From Psychrobacillus sp. BL-248-WT-3 (lineage in GTDB: Bacteria > Bacillota > Bacilli > Bacillales_A > Planococcaceae): 64,000 nt of DNA. The position numbers were made by a program, and so were the translations under genes. The stretch covers positions 1 through 64,000 of the forward strand of contig NZ_JABAFC010000013.1 of the NCBI RefSeq assembly GCF_012843435.1, given 5' to 3'. The notes below the pieces were generated by a model. The model searched no databases and had not been told where the DNA came from. It was given only the letters and a program-made list of their open reading frames with translations. Of this stretch, positions 29,747 to 40,251 are shown in pieces. Positions within the stretch are counted from its first letter, which is position 1; every line of letters begins with the position of its first letter.

Positions 29747-30256
29747 TTATTTTGCATTGCGCTCTAGCATTTCTTCCTTTGTATAGATAATGCGCATCGG
29801 ATTGCCTCCAACAAAGCAGCCCTCTGGTACGTCCGCATTTACTAATGTTGCCGCAGAAATAATGGCATCGTTACCGATTGTTACTCCAGGCAAAATCGTA
29901 GAATTCGCACCTATTAAAACACGATCTCCGATAATAACATCACCAATTCGGTATTCATCGATTAAATATTCATGTGCTAAAATCGTTGTGTTATAGCCGA
30001 TAATCGTATTGTTCCCCACTTTAATCCTTTCAGGGAACATCACATCGACCATGACCATTAAAGCAAAGGAGGTTTCTTTGCCGACCTCCATACGTAGAAA
30101 GGTACGGTAAAAAAAGTTTTTCCAGCTTAAGAAAGGAGAATATCTCGCAGCTTGAATAAAAATAAAGTTTTTAATGACCTTCCAAAACGGAACGGTATCG
30201 TATACATGCCAAAGTGAATTCGCACCTTTTACAGGAAATCTCTCTGTTTTCCTCAT
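29747..30256 (-). CDS. yvoF: Left-handed beta-helix acyltransferase YvoF
   Basis: A 169-residue hexapeptide-repeat transferase. Repeats of the [LIV]-G-x4 type are visible: IKVGNNTIIGYNTTIL, YRIGDVIIGDRVLIGANSTILPGVTIGNDAIISAATLVN, ending with GCFVGGNPMRII as in CysE/LacA relatives. It probably forms a trimer and transfers an acetyl group from acetyl-CoA; the acceptor is unknown. ATG 30256 overlaps the ppaX stop by 4 bp. Same position as in B. subtilis, last in the hprK operon. Confidence 0.88.
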   Translation of the reverse strand: MRKTERFPVKGANSLWHVYDTVPFWKVIKNFIFIQAARYSPFLSWKNFFYRTFLRMEVGKETSFALMVMVDVMFPERIKVGNNTIIGYNTTILAHEYLIDEYRIGDVIIGDRVLIGANSTILPGVTIGNDAIISAATLVNADVPEGCFVGGNPMRIIYTKEEMLERNAK

Positions 30257-30909
30257 AGCAGCTGTCCTTTTTTAATAGAAAGTAAGTCATTTATATGATA
30301 GAGCATGTACGTTGGATTGTATGTGGACAAGAAGCCCTCGCCTTTTATAGACCAAGCGACCCCGGCAGTGTCCACTCCAGCATTTTGTCCGCCCACTATA
30401 TCATGAAAATTATCTCCTATCATAAGGGCATCCTCTTTTGAGACATTCAAATGCTCTAAAGCAAGTAATATTGGTTCTGGATCTGGCTTTGTACGAGAAA
30501 CATCTTCCAATCCAACAATCGTGTCAAATAATGACTGACACCCCATCAGCTGAAGTCCTCTATCAATCATTTCTCTTCTTTTAGTCGAAACGATTGCTAG
30601 CTTATAGCCGTCATTCTTTAATTTATGAAGCGTTTCGACAACTCCATCGAATGGTGCAACCATTTGGTCATGATGCTCCAAGTTCCATTCTCTGTATGAC
30701 AAAATGAGCGAATCAGTTTGCGTAGGATCAATCGCTTCACAGGTTTCCTGAAGGGACGGTCCTAAGAAAGGAATGACTGAGTCTCGATCATATTTCCCAG
30801 GAAATTTATCTCCTAAAATATGTAAATAACTTTCAATAATGAGCTCATTGGTATCTAATAACGTGCCATCAAAATCAAAAAGCAAAGCCTTGTATGTTAC
30901 TTCGTTCAT
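30253..30909 (-). CDS. ppaX: Pyrophosphatase PpaX
   Basis: HAD-family hydrolase that in B. subtilis splits the pyrophosphate released when HPrK dephosphorylates P-Ser-HPr by phosphorolysis. The 218-residue protein has HAD motif I LLFDFDGTLLDTNEL, motif II IVSTKRREM and motifs III/IV KPDPEPILLALEHL with MIGDNFHDIVGGQNAG. It overlaps yvoD and yvoF by 4 bp each. Its presence in one operon with hprK supports this specific role over a general phosphatase. Confidence 0.93.
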   Translation of the reverse strand: MNEVTYKALLFDFDGTLLDTNELIIESYLHILGDKFPGKYDRDSVIPFLGPSLQETCEAIDPTQTDSLILSYREWNLEHHDQMVAPFDGVVETLHKLKNDGYKLAIVSTKRREMIDRGLQLMGCQSLFDTIVGLEDVSRTKPDPEPILLALEHLNVSKEDALMIGDNFHDIVGGQNAGVDTAGVAWSIKGEGFLSTYNPTYMLYHINDLLSIKKGQLL

Positions 30910-31862
30910 GTCGTAAGCACTTCCTTGGTTTTTTTCTGTTCTGATTTACGCCAAATATAAGCGACAATAATCGTCAAGACAAAAGCCGTGATTAGTCGAA
31001 TGAGCAAGAGCGGTAAAATTGGAATACCTAATGGAACAAAGATTAACGTATCCTCCACGACGGCATGACAGGCTACTAGGAAGATAAAGGCTAATGTCGC
31101 ATCCTTCTTACTAACACCGTCCTCCTGAACTGCCTGAATCATTACTCCGGCACCATAAGCCAGACCAATAACTAGACCAGCCACTAGAGTCATAGATGCA
31201 TTTGGCTGCACCCCAATTACTTTTGTGAATGGTGCAAGCTTCTCTGAAAACTTTTGTAAATAGTTTCGATCTTTTAAGAATTGAATAATCACCATTAGTG
31301 GGATGACGATTAGCGCAAGCTGCAACACACCAAAGGTAGCCTTTTGAAGACCAAGTAATATGATCTCAAGCCAGCCATCTGGTACACTTTGCGTAGCTGT
31401 AACTACTCCATACTTAGCCACTTCGCCTCCGCCCTGCCACACTAGGTTAATAATAACTGCCGAAACTATTGCAAGCCCAAAACGGACGAGTAATACGACC
31501 CACAGCTTCACTCCAACCTTTAGTGCCACTCCTGTTTCAATGAAAATATTGTGGGAGAACGATAACATGGTTGCTAATATAAATACTTCTTTTACAGTTA
31601 ACTCTAATGACAAAATTCCTGCTATACCTGCATACAGATTTAAGGCATTACCTAAAACAAGAGGAATAGCCGCTTCCCCTCGCAAGCCAATCAAGCCCAT
31701 AAATGGTTCTATAAATTGTATAATCCACGGCAAAACAGGCGTATATTGCAAAATAACTACGATTAATGTAATTGGAAAGATAACCTTGCTTAATGTCCAT
31801 GTTGTCTTTAGACCAGCGGACAATCCCCTTTTAAGAGTTCCCATTTCCATACTCGATCCCAT
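30906..31862 (-). CDS. yvoD: Gate-domain (nucleoside recognition) membrane protein YvoD
   Basis: A 318-residue integral membrane protein with about eight spans. Two nucleoside-recognition/Gate domains are suggested by PWIIQFIEPFMGLIGLRGEAAIPLVLGNAL and GLAYGAGVMIQAVQEDGVSKKDA, which also resemble spore maturation proteins SpmA/B. Role unknown; conserved in this operon between lgt and ppaX. ATG 31862 has a weak ribosome site; an internal ATG at 31850 with GGGA upstream is an alternative start. Confidence 0.85.
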   Translation of the reverse strand: MGSSMEMGTLKRGLSAGLKTTWTLSKVIFPITLIVVILQYTPVLPWIIQFIEPFMGLIGLRGEAAIPLVLGNALNLYAGIAGILSLELTVKEVFILATMLSFSHNIFIETGVALKVGVKLWVVLLVRFGLAIVSAVIINLVWQGGGEVAKYGVVTATQSVPDGWLEIILLGLQKATFGVLQLALIVIPLMVIIQFLKDRNYLQKFSEKLAPFTKVIGVQPNASMTLVAGLVIGLAYGAGVMIQAVQEDGVSKKDATLAFIFLVACHAVVEDTLIFVPLGIPILPLLLIRLITAFVLTIIVAYIWRKSEQKKTKEVLTT

Positions 31863-31867
31863 CTTTC

Positions 31868-32677
31868 TTACTTATCTTGATAACGCACCACTGGCTTAAC
31901 CATTTTTCTTCTATAAATAAATATGATAACTGCGACTGCAATCGTCACTAGTGACACTACTTGTGCAGTACGCAGATCTCCTATTAAATAAAGACTATCC
32001 GTACGCATTCCCTCAATAAAGAAACGTCCCACCGAATACCACGTTAAATAGAAGAGGAACATCTCTCCACGGCGAAGGTTTACCTTACGAAGCAGCAATA
32101 GAATAATAACACCAATCAGGTTCCAAACAGACTCATAAAGGAACGTTGGGTGATAATACTTTCCGTCGATATACATTTGCTCTATGATCCAATTAGGAAG
32201 GAATAGATTTTCTAAGAAGGTTCTTGTTACCTCTCCTCCATGTGCCTCCTGGTTCATAAAGTTACCCCAACGACCGACTAGCTGACCAATAAGAATACTT
32301 GGAGCTAATACGTCCGTAACCTTCCAAAATGAGCTCTTTCTTTTTTTCGTAAAGAAGTAAGCGGTTAAAAACGATCCAATTAAGGCGCCGTGAATCGCTA
32401 TTCCACCCTCCCATATTTTAATAATATTCTCCGGGTGCTGACTATAGATATCCCATTTAAAAATTACATAGTAAATACGCGCACTAATAATAGCGATTGG
32501 AACGGCCCAAATTAGTAAATCAGTTAAATAATCAGGGTGAAACCCTCTTTTCACCATTTCACGCTGCCCGACTATAAAAGCAAGCACAATTCCAAACGCA
32601 ATAATTATTCCGTACCATCTTACTTCTAGCGGCCCTAAGGAAAAAGCGACCGGGTCAATTGCTTGTAGAATATTCAT
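31868..32677 (-). CDS. lgt: Prolipoprotein diacylglyceryl transferase
   Basis: Transfers diacylglycerol from phosphatidylglycerol to the lipobox cysteine of prolipoproteins at the membrane. The 269-residue protein has seven predicted spans, the Lgt signature [14 protein letters not shown] near residue 135, and [24 protein letters not shown] precedes ATG 32677. Lies between hprK and yvoD. A probable substrate, a small lipoprotein, is encoded at 34.5 kb. Confidence 0.96.
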   Translation of the reverse strand: MNILQAIDPVAFSLGPLEVRWYGIIIAFGIVLAFIVGQREMVKRGFHPDYLTDLLIWAVPIAIISARIYYVIFKWDIYSQHPENIIKIWEGGIAIHGALIGSFLTAYFFTKKRKSSFWKVTDVLAPSILIGQLVGRWGNFMNQEAHGGEVTRTFLENLFLPNWIIEQMYIDGKYYHPTFLYESVWNLIGVIILLLLRKVNLRRGEMFLFYLTWYSVGRFFIEGMRTDSLYLIGDLRTAQVVSLVTIAVAVIIFIYRRKMVKPVVRYQDK

Positions 32678-32705
32678 AAAAACTCCTTTCCACTATGTAC
32701 ATCAT

Positions 32706-33635
32706 TTAAAATTCTCCATTTTGGCTTATTACATCATCTAGCCGCTTTGCAAAATCCTCCGCTGCATTTACACCCATTCTTTTCAATCGGTGATTCATAG
32801 CTGCAACCTCGATGATAACTGCCAAGTTTCGCCCAGGACGGACTGGCACTGTGAGTTTAGTCACTGCGGTGTTGATAATCTCCATCTTCTCTTCCTCGAG
32901 ACCTAGTCTGTCATAGCTTTTCTTTTCATCCCAGATTTCTAGCTCAATCACAAGCGTAATTCGCTTATAGCTGCGAATGGCACTAGCGCCAAACAACGTC
33001 ATAATATCTATTATACCTAATCCACGAATTTCCAAAAGATGCTCTATTAATTTTGGAGCACTTCCTACTAAAGTGTCCTCGCCCTCCTGCCTAATTTCCA
33101 CGCAATCATCGGCTACTAATCGGTGGCCCCTCTTCACTAGTTCAAGTGCCGTTTCACTCTTACCTACACCACTTTTTCCTGTGATCAGTACACCTACTCC
33201 GTAAATATCAACCAATACTCCATGAACGGCAGTAGTCGGAGCTAGCATACTCTCCAAATAATTTGTCAGCAAGCTTGAGAATCTAGTGGTCGGCATACTA
33301 GTAGTAAGAACAGGGACTGATTTCTCATTAGATGCTATAATTAGCTCATTAGGAACTTCCATGCCATGGGCAACAATAATAACTGGTGTGTCCTGTGCAC
33401 AAAGCTTCGTCATCCGATCTGTTCTCTCTTTCGGCTTTAGTAATTCAAAAAAAGAAACCTCTGTTTTCCCCAATAGCTGAATTCGATCGGAAGGATAGTG
33501 CATAAAGTAACCAGCCATTTCGATACCAGGTCTTGAAATATCACTGATAGAAATGTGTCGTCCAATACCCTCTTGTCCGCTAACTAAGGACAAATTAAAT
33601 TTCTCTTGTATATCTTTACTCGTCACATGAGACAC
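32706..33635 (-). CDS. hprK: HPr kinase/phosphorylase
   Basis: Phosphorylates HPr and Crh on Ser46 when ATP and fructose-1,6-bisphosphate are high and removes the phosphate by phosphorolysis. The 309-residue protein has the N-terminal domain (residues 1-130) and the kinase domain with Walker [21 protein letters not shown], the catalytic VADDCVEI, and the family signature [21 protein letters not shown] 33635 has AGGAG 8 nt upstream and gives the B. subtilis-like length; GTG 33644 lies on top of that site. First gene of the operon. Confidence 0.95.
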   Translation of the reverse strand: MSHVTSKDIQEKFNLSLVSGQEGIGRHISISDISRPGIEMAGYFMHYPSDRIQLLGKTEVSFFELLKPKERTDRMTKLCAQDTPVIIVAHGMEVPNELIIASNEKSVPVLTTSMPTTRFSSLLTNYLESMLAPTTAVHGVLVDIYGVGVLITGKSGVGKSETALELVKRGHRLVADDCVEIRQEGEDTLVGSAPKLIEHLLEIRGLGIIDIMTLFGASAIRSYKRITLVIELEIWDEKKSYDRLGLEEEKMEIINTAVTKLTVPVRPGRNLAVIIEVAAMNHRLKRMGVNAAEDFAKRLDDVISQNGEF

Positions 33636-33752
33636 ATTTCCCACTCCTTTAACCTCTGATAAACTTAGTTCTTATTTTAGCATGAATAAACATTTAATTA
33701 GTATCCATTTATCTTTTCTCTACCTATTTATTAATTAAAAGGAGGAAGTTTA

Positions 33753-34316
33753 ATGAAGATTATTTTAGATGCAGGTCATGGCCCTAACACCGCAGGAAAA
33801 AGAACGCCAGATGGAAAGATGAAGGAATATGAGTTTAACAGCACAGTCACGAGATTAATAAAGAAGGAGCTAGATCGCTTCGGAATAATAGTAATTTTTA
33901 GTCATTCTGACGAAAAAGATGTGCCTTTACGCGAACGAACCACCCTTGCCAACAAATTAAAAGTGCAAGCCTTTATCTCCATCCATGCTAATGCTTATGG
34001 TTCAAACTGGAACGATGTTAATGGTATAGAAACCTTCACTTACACAAAGCCTTCTTCCGATTCTGTCATACTTGCCAAGCATATTCAGGAATCTCTCTGC
34101 ACCGCTGTTGAAAGGAAAGATCGAGGGGTTAAAAAGAAGGATCTAGCTGTTTTACGAGATACGAACATGCCAGCTGTTCTAGTGGAATGCGGATTCATGA
34201 CTAACCAAGAGGAAGCAAGGCTACTACAAACGGATGATTACCGTTTAAAATGTGCTACTGGAATTGCAACAGGCATAAAACTTTGGGTTAAAAAGTTTCA
34301 ATTAGAAGAGGTATAG
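33753..34316 (+). CDS. N-acetylmuramoyl-L-alanine amidase (Amidase_3)
   Basis: A 187-residue zinc amidase that cuts the bond between MurNAc and the stem peptide. Zinc ligands are His in ILDAGHGPNTAG, Glu in MKEYEFNSTV and His in FISIHANAY; the catalytic Glu lies in LVECGFMTNQEEARLL. It has no signal peptide and no cell-wall-binding repeats, so it resembles mother-cell/phage-type or CwlC-like enzymes released by lysis. No phage genes surround it. SD AAAGGAGG precedes the ATG. Monocistronic. Confidence 0.9.
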   Translation: MKIILDAGHGPNTAGKRTPDGKMKEYEFNSTVTRLIKKELDRFGIIVIFSHSDEKDVPLRERTTLANKLKVQAFISIHANAYGSNWNDVNGIETFTYTKPSSDSVILAKHIQESLCTAVERKDRGVKKKDLAVLRDTNMPAVLVECGFMTNQEEARLLQTDDYRLKCATGIATGIKLWVKKFQLEEV

Positions 34317-34341
34317 GGGGTGCTCCCTATACCTCTTTTTT
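34306..34341 (+). terminator. Terminator of the amidase gene
   Basis: AGAGGTATAGGG pairs with CCCTATACCTCT around a 7-nt loop and is followed by T6. The left arm overlaps the stop codon. Confidence 0.9.
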
Positions 34342-34506
34342 GTTCAGCCTAAGTGCAACTCAGTAATGCTTTTTAAAATTTCTACTTATTGTTAATTGGT
34401 TTCTAACAATAGAGATTAGCAATTGAGCATATGGAAAATTTATCTATACATGGAACCTATATTTACTTAGGTCGTATATAATTAAAAGACAGAGGGAGTG
34501 AAAGGT

Positions 34507-34875
34507 TTGAAGAAACTATTTGTATTAGGAATTTTAGCCAGTTTGGTTTTAGCTGCTTGTAGTTCATCCAAATTGAACTTTAGTGAAATTGAGCGTGTTC
34601 CGAGTCATGTGCAAGACTTAGTCGACTCCAGCTTAACCCTTCAATCCATCACCAATGATGCAGAGGGTAAATATATTATTTTTCATTCAAGCGGAAATGT
34701 TAAGTCAGACTTAGAAACAAAGGGAGATACTGTCACTATAAAGTTCAATGTAACTAATCTGGATGATGTTGTTAAGCAGCATACCTATTATTTTACATCA
34801 GACCCGAAGCATGATGTGTTAGATGTTACATTGAATGGTGAATCAATACCTTTTGATAATGCAACAATTGACTAA
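34507..34875 (+). CDS. Small predicted lipoprotein
   Basis: A 122-residue exported lipoprotein: MKKLFVLGILASLVLAACSSS has a classical lipobox LAAC, processed by Lgt and Lsp. The mature part (about 100 residues) alternates beta-like strands (KYIIFHSSGNVKSDL, DTVTIKFNVTNLDDVV) and contains no motif I recognise. TTG 34507 is the likely start with GGGAG 8 nt upstream; the GTG at 34498 lies on the ribosome site. Confidence 0.75.
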   Translation: MKKLFVLGILASLVLAACSSSKLNFSEIERVPSHVQDLVDSSLTLQSITNDAEGKYIIFHSSGNVKSDLETKGDTVTIKFNVTNLDDVVKQHTYYFTSDPKHDVLDVTLNGESIPFDNATID

Positions 34876-34986
34876 ATCGAATATTTATTTTAGTTTATCC
34901 ATGCCATTTAGGGTGTTCAGCTATTAATCCCTGTATTTTGAATTCCTATTATAGTAATCATTCTTAACAAAGGGGGGTTAGATAAG

Positions 34987-35199
34987 TTGAATCATGTAAT
35001 AGCAAAGATTATCTATTTTGTATTTACCATATTTATTTTCACCACACTTTGGAGACTTATGGGCTTATTTTGGAATGCTTTTGTGCCTTGGAATGTTCAA
35101 ACCGATCTATTAACCATCTTTGTTGTAACTCCGGTGCTAATAGTTGTGTCGTTTATATTATCGAGCCTGTCCTTTAAGGTTATAAGAAGCACTAAATAA
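34987..35199 (+). CDS. Small two-span membrane protein, unknown
   Basis: A 70-residue protein with two long hydrophobic stretches, IIYFVFTIFIFTTLWRLMGLF and LLTIFVVTPVLIVVSFILSSL, and a basic tail (KVIRSTK). The TTG start has GGGGGG 9 nt upstream. No family recognised. Lies between the lipoprotein and cat leader region. Confidence 0.55.
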   Translation: MNHVIAKIIYFVFTIFIFTTLWRLMGLFWNAFVPWNVQTDLLTIFVVTPVLIVVSFILSSLSFKVIRSTK

Positions 35200-35373
35200 T
35201 ATTGCGGTTCCTAAAGTTATTATTGGACTAATGTTACTTGATATAGAGCTTCCCAGTAGAAAATCTGTGCTTTGAAAGTTGTCTCATATATTCGTGACTT
35301 TAACCCTAAAAGGATTAATTTCCTGTAGTTTAGTGAAAGAATATCTTTAGTTAATTTTCCTTAAGAGGTGAGG

Positions 35374-35433
35374 GTGTTGGCGAAGGCAGACCAATTAACC
35401 TTCTAAAAAACACACATTGTATAGGAGGTTAAT
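35374..35433 (+). promoter_or_regulatory. Translation attenuator with leader peptide upstream of cat
   Basis: A short leader frame starts at TTG 35377 (or GTG 35374) behind AGAGG and reads M-A-K-A-D-Q-L-T-F-stop, ending at 35406. Its 3' half, ATTAACCTTCTA (35394-35405), is the inverse of TATAGGAGGTTAAT (35420-35433), which holds the cat ribosome site. A ribosome stalled by chloramphenicol on the leader would open the stem and expose the site. This is the arrangement of the cat-86 and pC194 attenuators; the leader start even resembles the M-V-K-T-D of cat-86. Confidence 0.85.
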
Positions 35434-35436
35434 CAA

Positions 35437-36087
35437 ATGAAATTTAATATAATTGATAGAGAGAATTGGGAGAGAAAAGAATACTTTGATCATTTTATTA
35501 GTCAACAATGTACTTTTAGCATAACAACAAATATTAACATCACAGCATTGCTAACACAGCTTCAGAATAAGGGATTTAAATTATATCCCGCATTTATTTA
35601 CATGGTCACCCGTACAGTAAATTCGCATAAAGAATTTAGATTTAGCTTTAATGAGGAGGGAATCTTGGGATACTGGAATGAAATGATTCCAAGTTATACA
35701 ATTTTCCATCAGGATAGCAAGACATTCTCAAGCATATGGACTGTGTTTTCTAATGAATTTAGTGCCTTTTATAAGAGCTGCCAAGAGGATATACAGCAAT
35801 ATACGAATGTTAAGAAACTGGAATCAAAAGATAATGTACCAACAAACAATTTTAATATATCAAGTATTCCATGGGTTTCTTTTACTGGTTTTAACCTTAA
35901 TATGAATAATGACAACGACTATTTATTACCTATAATTACAGGTGGAAAATATTTTCACCAGAACGGTCAAACATTGTTGCCTATTACCCTACAAATTCAT
36001 CATGCAGTTTGTGATGGATACCACGCAAGTCTATTTTTTGAGGAGTTACAGAAATTAGCTAATAATTGTCATGATTGGCTGCCTTAA
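35437..36087 (+). CDS. cat: Type A chloramphenicol O-acetyltransferase
   Basis: Trimeric enzyme that inactivates chloramphenicol by acetyl-CoA-dependent 3-O-acetylation. The 216-residue length is typical. The start MKFNIIDRENWERKEYFDHF matches classical CATs, and the catalytic histidine lies in QIHHAVCDGYHASLFFEEL near residue 190, with the conserved aspartate three residues on. AGGAGG lies 7 nt before the ATG and is sequestered in the attenuator stem. No transposase or plasmid genes lie nearby, so it may be a resident chromosomal gene, although its flanks are AT-rich. Confidence 0.92.
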   Translation: MKFNIIDRENWERKEYFDHFISQQCTFSITTNINITALLTQLQNKGFKLYPAFIYMVTRTVNSHKEFRFSFNEEGILGYWNEMIPSYTIFHQDSKTFSSIWTVFSNEFSAFYKSCQEDIQQYTNVKKLESKDNVPTNNFNISSIPWVSFTGFNLNMNNDNDYLLPIITGGKYFHQNGQTLLPITLQIHHAVCDGYHASLFFEELQKLANNCHDWLP

Positions 36088-36113
36088 AGATTAATAGTAA
36101 AAATGAATCCATT

Positions 36114-36153
36114 AAAAAAGACCAAATCCTAATCGATTTGGTCTTTCTTTTTT
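36114..36153. terminator. Bidirectional terminator between cat and yvlB
   Basis: AAAGACCAAATC pairs with GATTTGGTCTTT around a 6-nt loop; CTTTTTT follows on the plus strand and AAAAAAG precedes it, giving T on the minus strand. Confidence 0.88.
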
Positions 36154-37273
36154 ATGCTTCTGTTGTATATCTTACTACTACGGATCCTGTTTTAGCGTCT
36201 CCATATATTCTTAACGGCTCTTTTTCAGAGTCAACAACCTTTGTGAAAGCAACACGTTTATTGAGCACTTGCTCTGACTGGTTTATTTGAGTTACATCTG
36301 TAAGCTGTACATCGATACGACCTAGCTGAGTAGTAGTCTCACCTTTTAAGGAAATATCTTTAGGCACATAGATTTCTACCGTGCCAGCTACAGCTGTCCC
36401 TTCAATTTTACGAGCCTCTTTGTCTTTCGTTGTTAAAATAACATGTCCACTAACGGATGAACCTTCAATTTCCTTCAGTTTACCATCTACATAAATGCGG
36501 CCATTCATTGTTTCTACTTCTACAGTATCACCTTCGACATGTTGAAGCTGAACAGAGCCATTTACTGTTTCTATATCTGCACGATGGAACTTACTGTTTT
36601 CTAATTCAACCTTACCATTTGTTGTTTTAATCTTGAATGTATTAGCCTCTAGATTTTGTGCTACAAAATCACCGTTAAACAAACGAGCAGAAATATGGTT
36701 ATACTCTTTTTCTGGAACAAACAAAGCTACTTGTACGGAAATAGTTTTCATATCGCTATAAACGCGTAGCTTGTTTCCTTCAGTAGTAAATATAAACTCT
36801 TCTTGGAATCTCTTTCTTGCCTCTTCCTCTGTAGAGTTCTTAAAGGATTTGACTTTCACCGTAGCATGAGCAAATGGCTCCTCCGATGGAAAGATGTTCA
36901 CTTTACCATTTGTAAGGTTAATCGAGATATCGTCAAATTGCACATCTTGTTTTACAAACTTCTCTTCAAAAGTAACAGGATCATTGAATTTCATTTCAAA
37001 CTCGAAATCCTTCATTTTGTCTACAGTCCCTTGCATGAACTGCATAAAACGATCTCCTACCATTGTAAAATCACGTTTTAAGTCCTCGATAAAATCTGCG
37101 CTACCTTGTTTGACTTGCTCTGTTTTTTTCTCTTCTTCAAACTTTTGAGTATTTACTTGGGGAGTTACAATTGTTGCTTGCTTACCTAGCTCTTCTAAAA
37201 GTGCCAGTGCTTCCTGTGCAGTAATCGTGCCGTTTTCAACCATATCCAAAATACGTTTACGCTCTTCTTGCAT
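36152..37273 (-). CDS. yvlB: DUF4097 beta-strand repeat protein YvlB
   Basis: A 373-residue protein. Residues 1-30 form a short SHOCT-like helical segment (QEERKRILDMVENGTITAQEALALLEELG). Residues about 95-350 form repeating beta strands of the DUF4097 adhesin-like solenoid, for example NTFKIKTTNGKVELENSKFHRADIETVNGSVQL. Homologues belong to the LiaG/YvlB group linked to envelope stress. ATG 37273 has GAGGAGG 9 nt upstream. No signal peptide. Lies just after uvrA as in other Bacillales. Confidence 0.85.
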   Translation of the reverse strand: MQEERKRILDMVENGTITAQEALALLEELGKQATIVTPQVNTQKFEEEKKTEQVKQGSADFIEDLKRDFTMVGDRFMQFMQGTVDKMKDFEFEMKFNDPVTFEEKFVKQDVQFDDISINLTNGKVNIFPSEEPFAHATVKVKSFKNSTEEEARKRFQEEFIFTTEGNKLRVYSDMKTISVQVALFVPEKEYNHISARLFNGDFVAQNLEANTFKIKTTNGKVELENSKFHRADIETVNGSVQLQHVEGDTVEVETMNGRIYVDGKLKEIEGSSVSGHVILTTKDKEARKIEGTAVAGTVEIYVPKDISLKGETTTQLGRIDVQLTDVTQINQSEQVLNKRVAFTKVVDSEKEPLRIYGDAKTGSVVVRYTTEA

Positions 37274-37374
37274 AGTTAAAGGCCTCCTCATAAATTTAAA
37301 AGTATATTACAAATATCTTCCTACTAGTTATACGTTCTGTGAGCCAAAAGGTTTCACTTACGTTTCTTTAGGCT

Positions 37375-40245
37375 TTAACTTTTTGTTGTTGCTTTATTAA
37401 TGCCTTCTTCCATTCTTTTACGATCTCGCTCTAAAATAGGCTTTAAATAGTTTCCAGTATAAGACCCTTTTGCTTCTGCAATTTTCTCGGGTGTCCCTGT
37501 TGCTAAAATGGTTCCGCCCTTGTCTCCACCCTCAGGCCCCAAATCGATTAAGTGATCTGCCGTCTTAATCACATCTAGGTTATGCTCAATCACTAAAACT
37601 GTGTCTCCATTTTCAACTAAGCGCTGTAACACGCCAAGCAGTCTCGCTATATCATCTACATGTAATCCAGTAGTTGGTTCGTCTAGAATATAAAATGACT
37701 TACCATTAGAACGCTTATGCAGCTCTGATGCTAGCTTCACTCGTTGTGCTTCTCCACCTGAAAGAGTAGTAGCTGGTTGTCCCAGCTCCATGTATCCCAA
37801 ACCTACATCAAAGATCGTTTGGATCTTGCGACTTATTTTTGGATGGTTTTCAAAGAATGCTAAAGCATCCTCAACCGTCATCTTCAAAATGTCTGCAATA
37901 CTTTTTCCTTTATACAATACTTCAAGTGTTTCCCGGTTGTATCGTTTTCCATGACAAACCTCACAAGGCACGTAGACATCTGGTAAAAAGTGCATCTCTA
38001 TTTTGATAATACCGTCTCCGCGACAGGCTTCACAACGTCCGCCTTTTATATTGAAGCTAAAGCGCCCCTTTTTATATCCTCGAATTTTCGCCTCGTTTGT
38101 TGAGGCAAAGAGATCTCTTATATCGTCAAATACCCCTGTATAAGTTGCAGGATTAGAACGAGGAGTGCGTCCAATAGGAGACTGATCGATTTCAATTACC
38201 TTATCAAGCATTTCAATTCCTTCTATTGTTTTATGTGCACCTGGCTTCGTTCTAGCTCGATTAATTTGATGTGCCAATGATTTATAAAGAATCTCATTCA
38301 CCAGTGTACTTTTTCCTGATCCGGATACCCCTGTGACTGCTGTAAATACTCCTAACGGGATATCGACACTCACATTCTTCAGGTTATTTTCCGTAGCACC
38401 TTTAATCTTGATATAACGACCATCTGGCTTTCTTCGTTCAATAGGTAGCGGAATATACTTTTTACCACTTAAGTATTGACCAGTTAGTGAATTACTATCT
38501 TTCATTACTTCCTCTGGAGTTCCAGCTGCAACAATTTCTCCACCGTGGACACCAGCACCTGGTCCCACATCGATTAAATAGTCTGCAGCCATCATCGTGT
38601 CCTCATCGTGCTCAACTACGATTAACGTATTTCCTATATCTCTCATATCCTTGAGTGTTGCAACTAAGCGATCATTGTCCCTTTGGTGGAGACCAATAGA
38701 AGGCTCATCCAGAATATAAAGTACACCCGTAAGCCTTGAGCCTATTTGAGTTGCTAATCGAATGCGTTGAGCCTCACCCCCAGATAATGTTCCAGATGCG
38801 CGATTAAGCGTCAGGTAATTTAACCCTACATTATCAAGGAAGCTCAGACGTTCATCAATTTCTCTTAAAACTAGTCGAGCTATTTGCATATCCTTCTCTG
38901 ATAGCTTTAATTCCTTAAAGAACTTATATGCTTCTTCGATGGAAAACTCAGATACTTGCCCGATATGCATAGAATCCACTTTTACGGCCATTGTTTCTTC
39001 TTTTAAACGATACCCCTTACAAGTAGGACAGTCATGCTCTGCCATATACTTTTCCATTTGTTCACGCGTGTAGTTGGAAGATGTATCTCTATAACGTCTT
39101 TCTATATTTGCAAGCACGCCTTCAAATTGAATTAGATTATCTCTCATTTGGCCGTATTCGTTTTGGTAACGGAAACGAATTTTGTCCTTACCCGAACCGT
39201 ACATAATTTTGTTCCATTGATCAATTGGTAACTTTTCGACTGGTACATTCATTTTTATTTTGTAATGCTTGCACACTGCCTCTAGTAGCTTCGGATAATA
39301 TTGAGAGCTAGTTGGCTGCCATGCGACAATGGCGCCTTCTTCTAAAGTTAAGCTTTTATCTGGAACGACTATATCCGGGTCAACCTCTAATTTGACACCT
39401 AATCCATCACAATCGTTACATGCCCCAAACGGACTGTTGAATGAAAACATTCTTGGCTCTAGCTCACCAATCGAAAAACCACAAATTGGACATGCATGAT
39501 GCTCGCTAAACAGCAGCTCCTCTTGCTCCATTACATCTATTAAAACTCGTCCATCTCCAAGTCTCAATGCGGATTCTAAGGAATCGCTTATTCGTGCAGC
39601 TATCCCTTCTTTTATTACAATTCGATCGATAACTACTTCAATATTATGCTTCTTATTTTTGTCTAAAGTTATATCGTCATCTAAGTCTATTAAATCCCCA
39701 TTAATGCGAACACGTACGTATCCTTGCTTTTTCATGTCCTCAAGCAATTTCACATGTGTCCCTTTGCGTCCAGAAACAATCGGGGCAAGAATTTGCATTT
39801 TTGTTCTTTCCGGATATTCAATGAGTCTATCAACCATTTGCTCGATTGTTTGGGAGGAAATCTCTATCCCATGTTTTGGACAAATCGGCTTACCGACACG
39901 AGCATATAGTAATCGCATATAATCGTAAATTTCCGTAACTGTTGCGACAGTAGATCTTGGATTCTTACTTGTTGTTTTTTGATCGATTGAAATAGCAGGA
40001 GACAGACCCTCTATAGAATCCACATCTGGCTTATCCATTTGGCCAAGAAATTGTCTTGCATAGGCTGATAAGGATTCGACATAACGTCTTTGCCCTTCCG
40101 CATAGATCGTATCAAAAGCTAATGATGACTTACCAGAACCAGATAAACCTGTCATGACGACAAGCTTATCTCTTGGTATTTTAATACTTATATCTTTTAA
40201 ATTATTTGTTCGAGCACCTTGAATATTAATTTCTTGGTTTTTCAC
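37375..40245 (-). CDS. uvrA: Excinuclease ABC subunit A
   Basis: Damage-sensing ATPase of nucleotide excision repair. The 956-residue protein has two ABC modules: Walker [15 protein letters not shown] and [14 protein letters not shown], signatures [16 protein letters not shown] and [15 protein letters not shown], and zinc modules [10 protein letters not shown]...CNDCDG and [16 protein letters not shown]...[12 protein letters not shown] 40245 (AAGGA 9 nt upstream) is preferred to TTG 40248. It overlaps the end of uvrB closely and is cotranscribed with it. Confidence 0.96.
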   Translation of the reverse strand: MKNQEINIQGARTNNLKDISIKIPRDKLVVMTGLSGSGKSSLAFDTIYAEGQRRYVESLSAYARQFLGQMDKPDVDSIEGLSPAISIDQKTTSKNPRSTVATVTEIYDYMRLLYARVGKPICPKHGIEISSQTIEQMVDRLIEYPERTKMQILAPIVSGRKGTHVKLLEDMKKQGYVRVRINGDLIDLDDDITLDKNKKHNIEVVIDRIVIKEGIAARISDSLESALRLGDGRVLIDVMEQEELLFSEHHACPICGFSIGELEPRMFSFNSPFGACNDCDGLGVKLEVDPDIVVPDKSLTLEEGAIVAWQPTSSQYYPKLLEAVCKHYKIKMNVPVEKLPIDQWNKIMYGSGKDKIRFRYQNEYGQMRDNLIQFEGVLANIERRYRDTSSNYTREQMEKYMAEHDCPTCKGYRLKEETMAVKVDSMHIGQVSEFSIEEAYKFFKELKLSEKDMQIARLVLREIDERLSFLDNVGLNYLTLNRASGTLSGGEAQRIRLATQIGSRLTGVLYILDEPSIGLHQRDNDRLVATLKDMRDIGNTLIVVEHDEDTMMAADYLIDVGPGAGVHGGEIVAAGTPEEVMKDSNSLTGQYLSGKKYIPLPIERRKPDGRYIKIKGATENNLKNVSVDIPLGVFTAVTGVSGSGKSTLVNEILYKSLAHQINRARTKPGAHKTIEGIEMLDKVIEIDQSPIGRTPRSNPATYTGVFDDIRDLFASTNEAKIRGYKKGRFSFNIKGGRCEACRGDGIIKIEMHFLPDVYVPCEVCHGKRYNRETLEVLYKGKSIADILKMTVEDALAFFENHPKISRKIQTIFDVGLGYMELGQPATTLSGGEAQRVKLASELHKRSNGKSFYILDEPTTGLHVDDIARLLGVLQRLVENGDTVLVIEHNLDVIKTADHLIDLGPEGGDKGGTILATGTPEKIAEAKGSYTGNYLKPILERDRKRMEEGINKATTKS

Positions 40246-40251
40246 CAATCA

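Noticed and set aside
33753-34316. Prophage lysis gene
   Set aside because: The amidase lacks a signal peptide as phage enzymes do, but no holin, integrase, tail or capsid gene is nearby and the neighbours are housekeeping genes.
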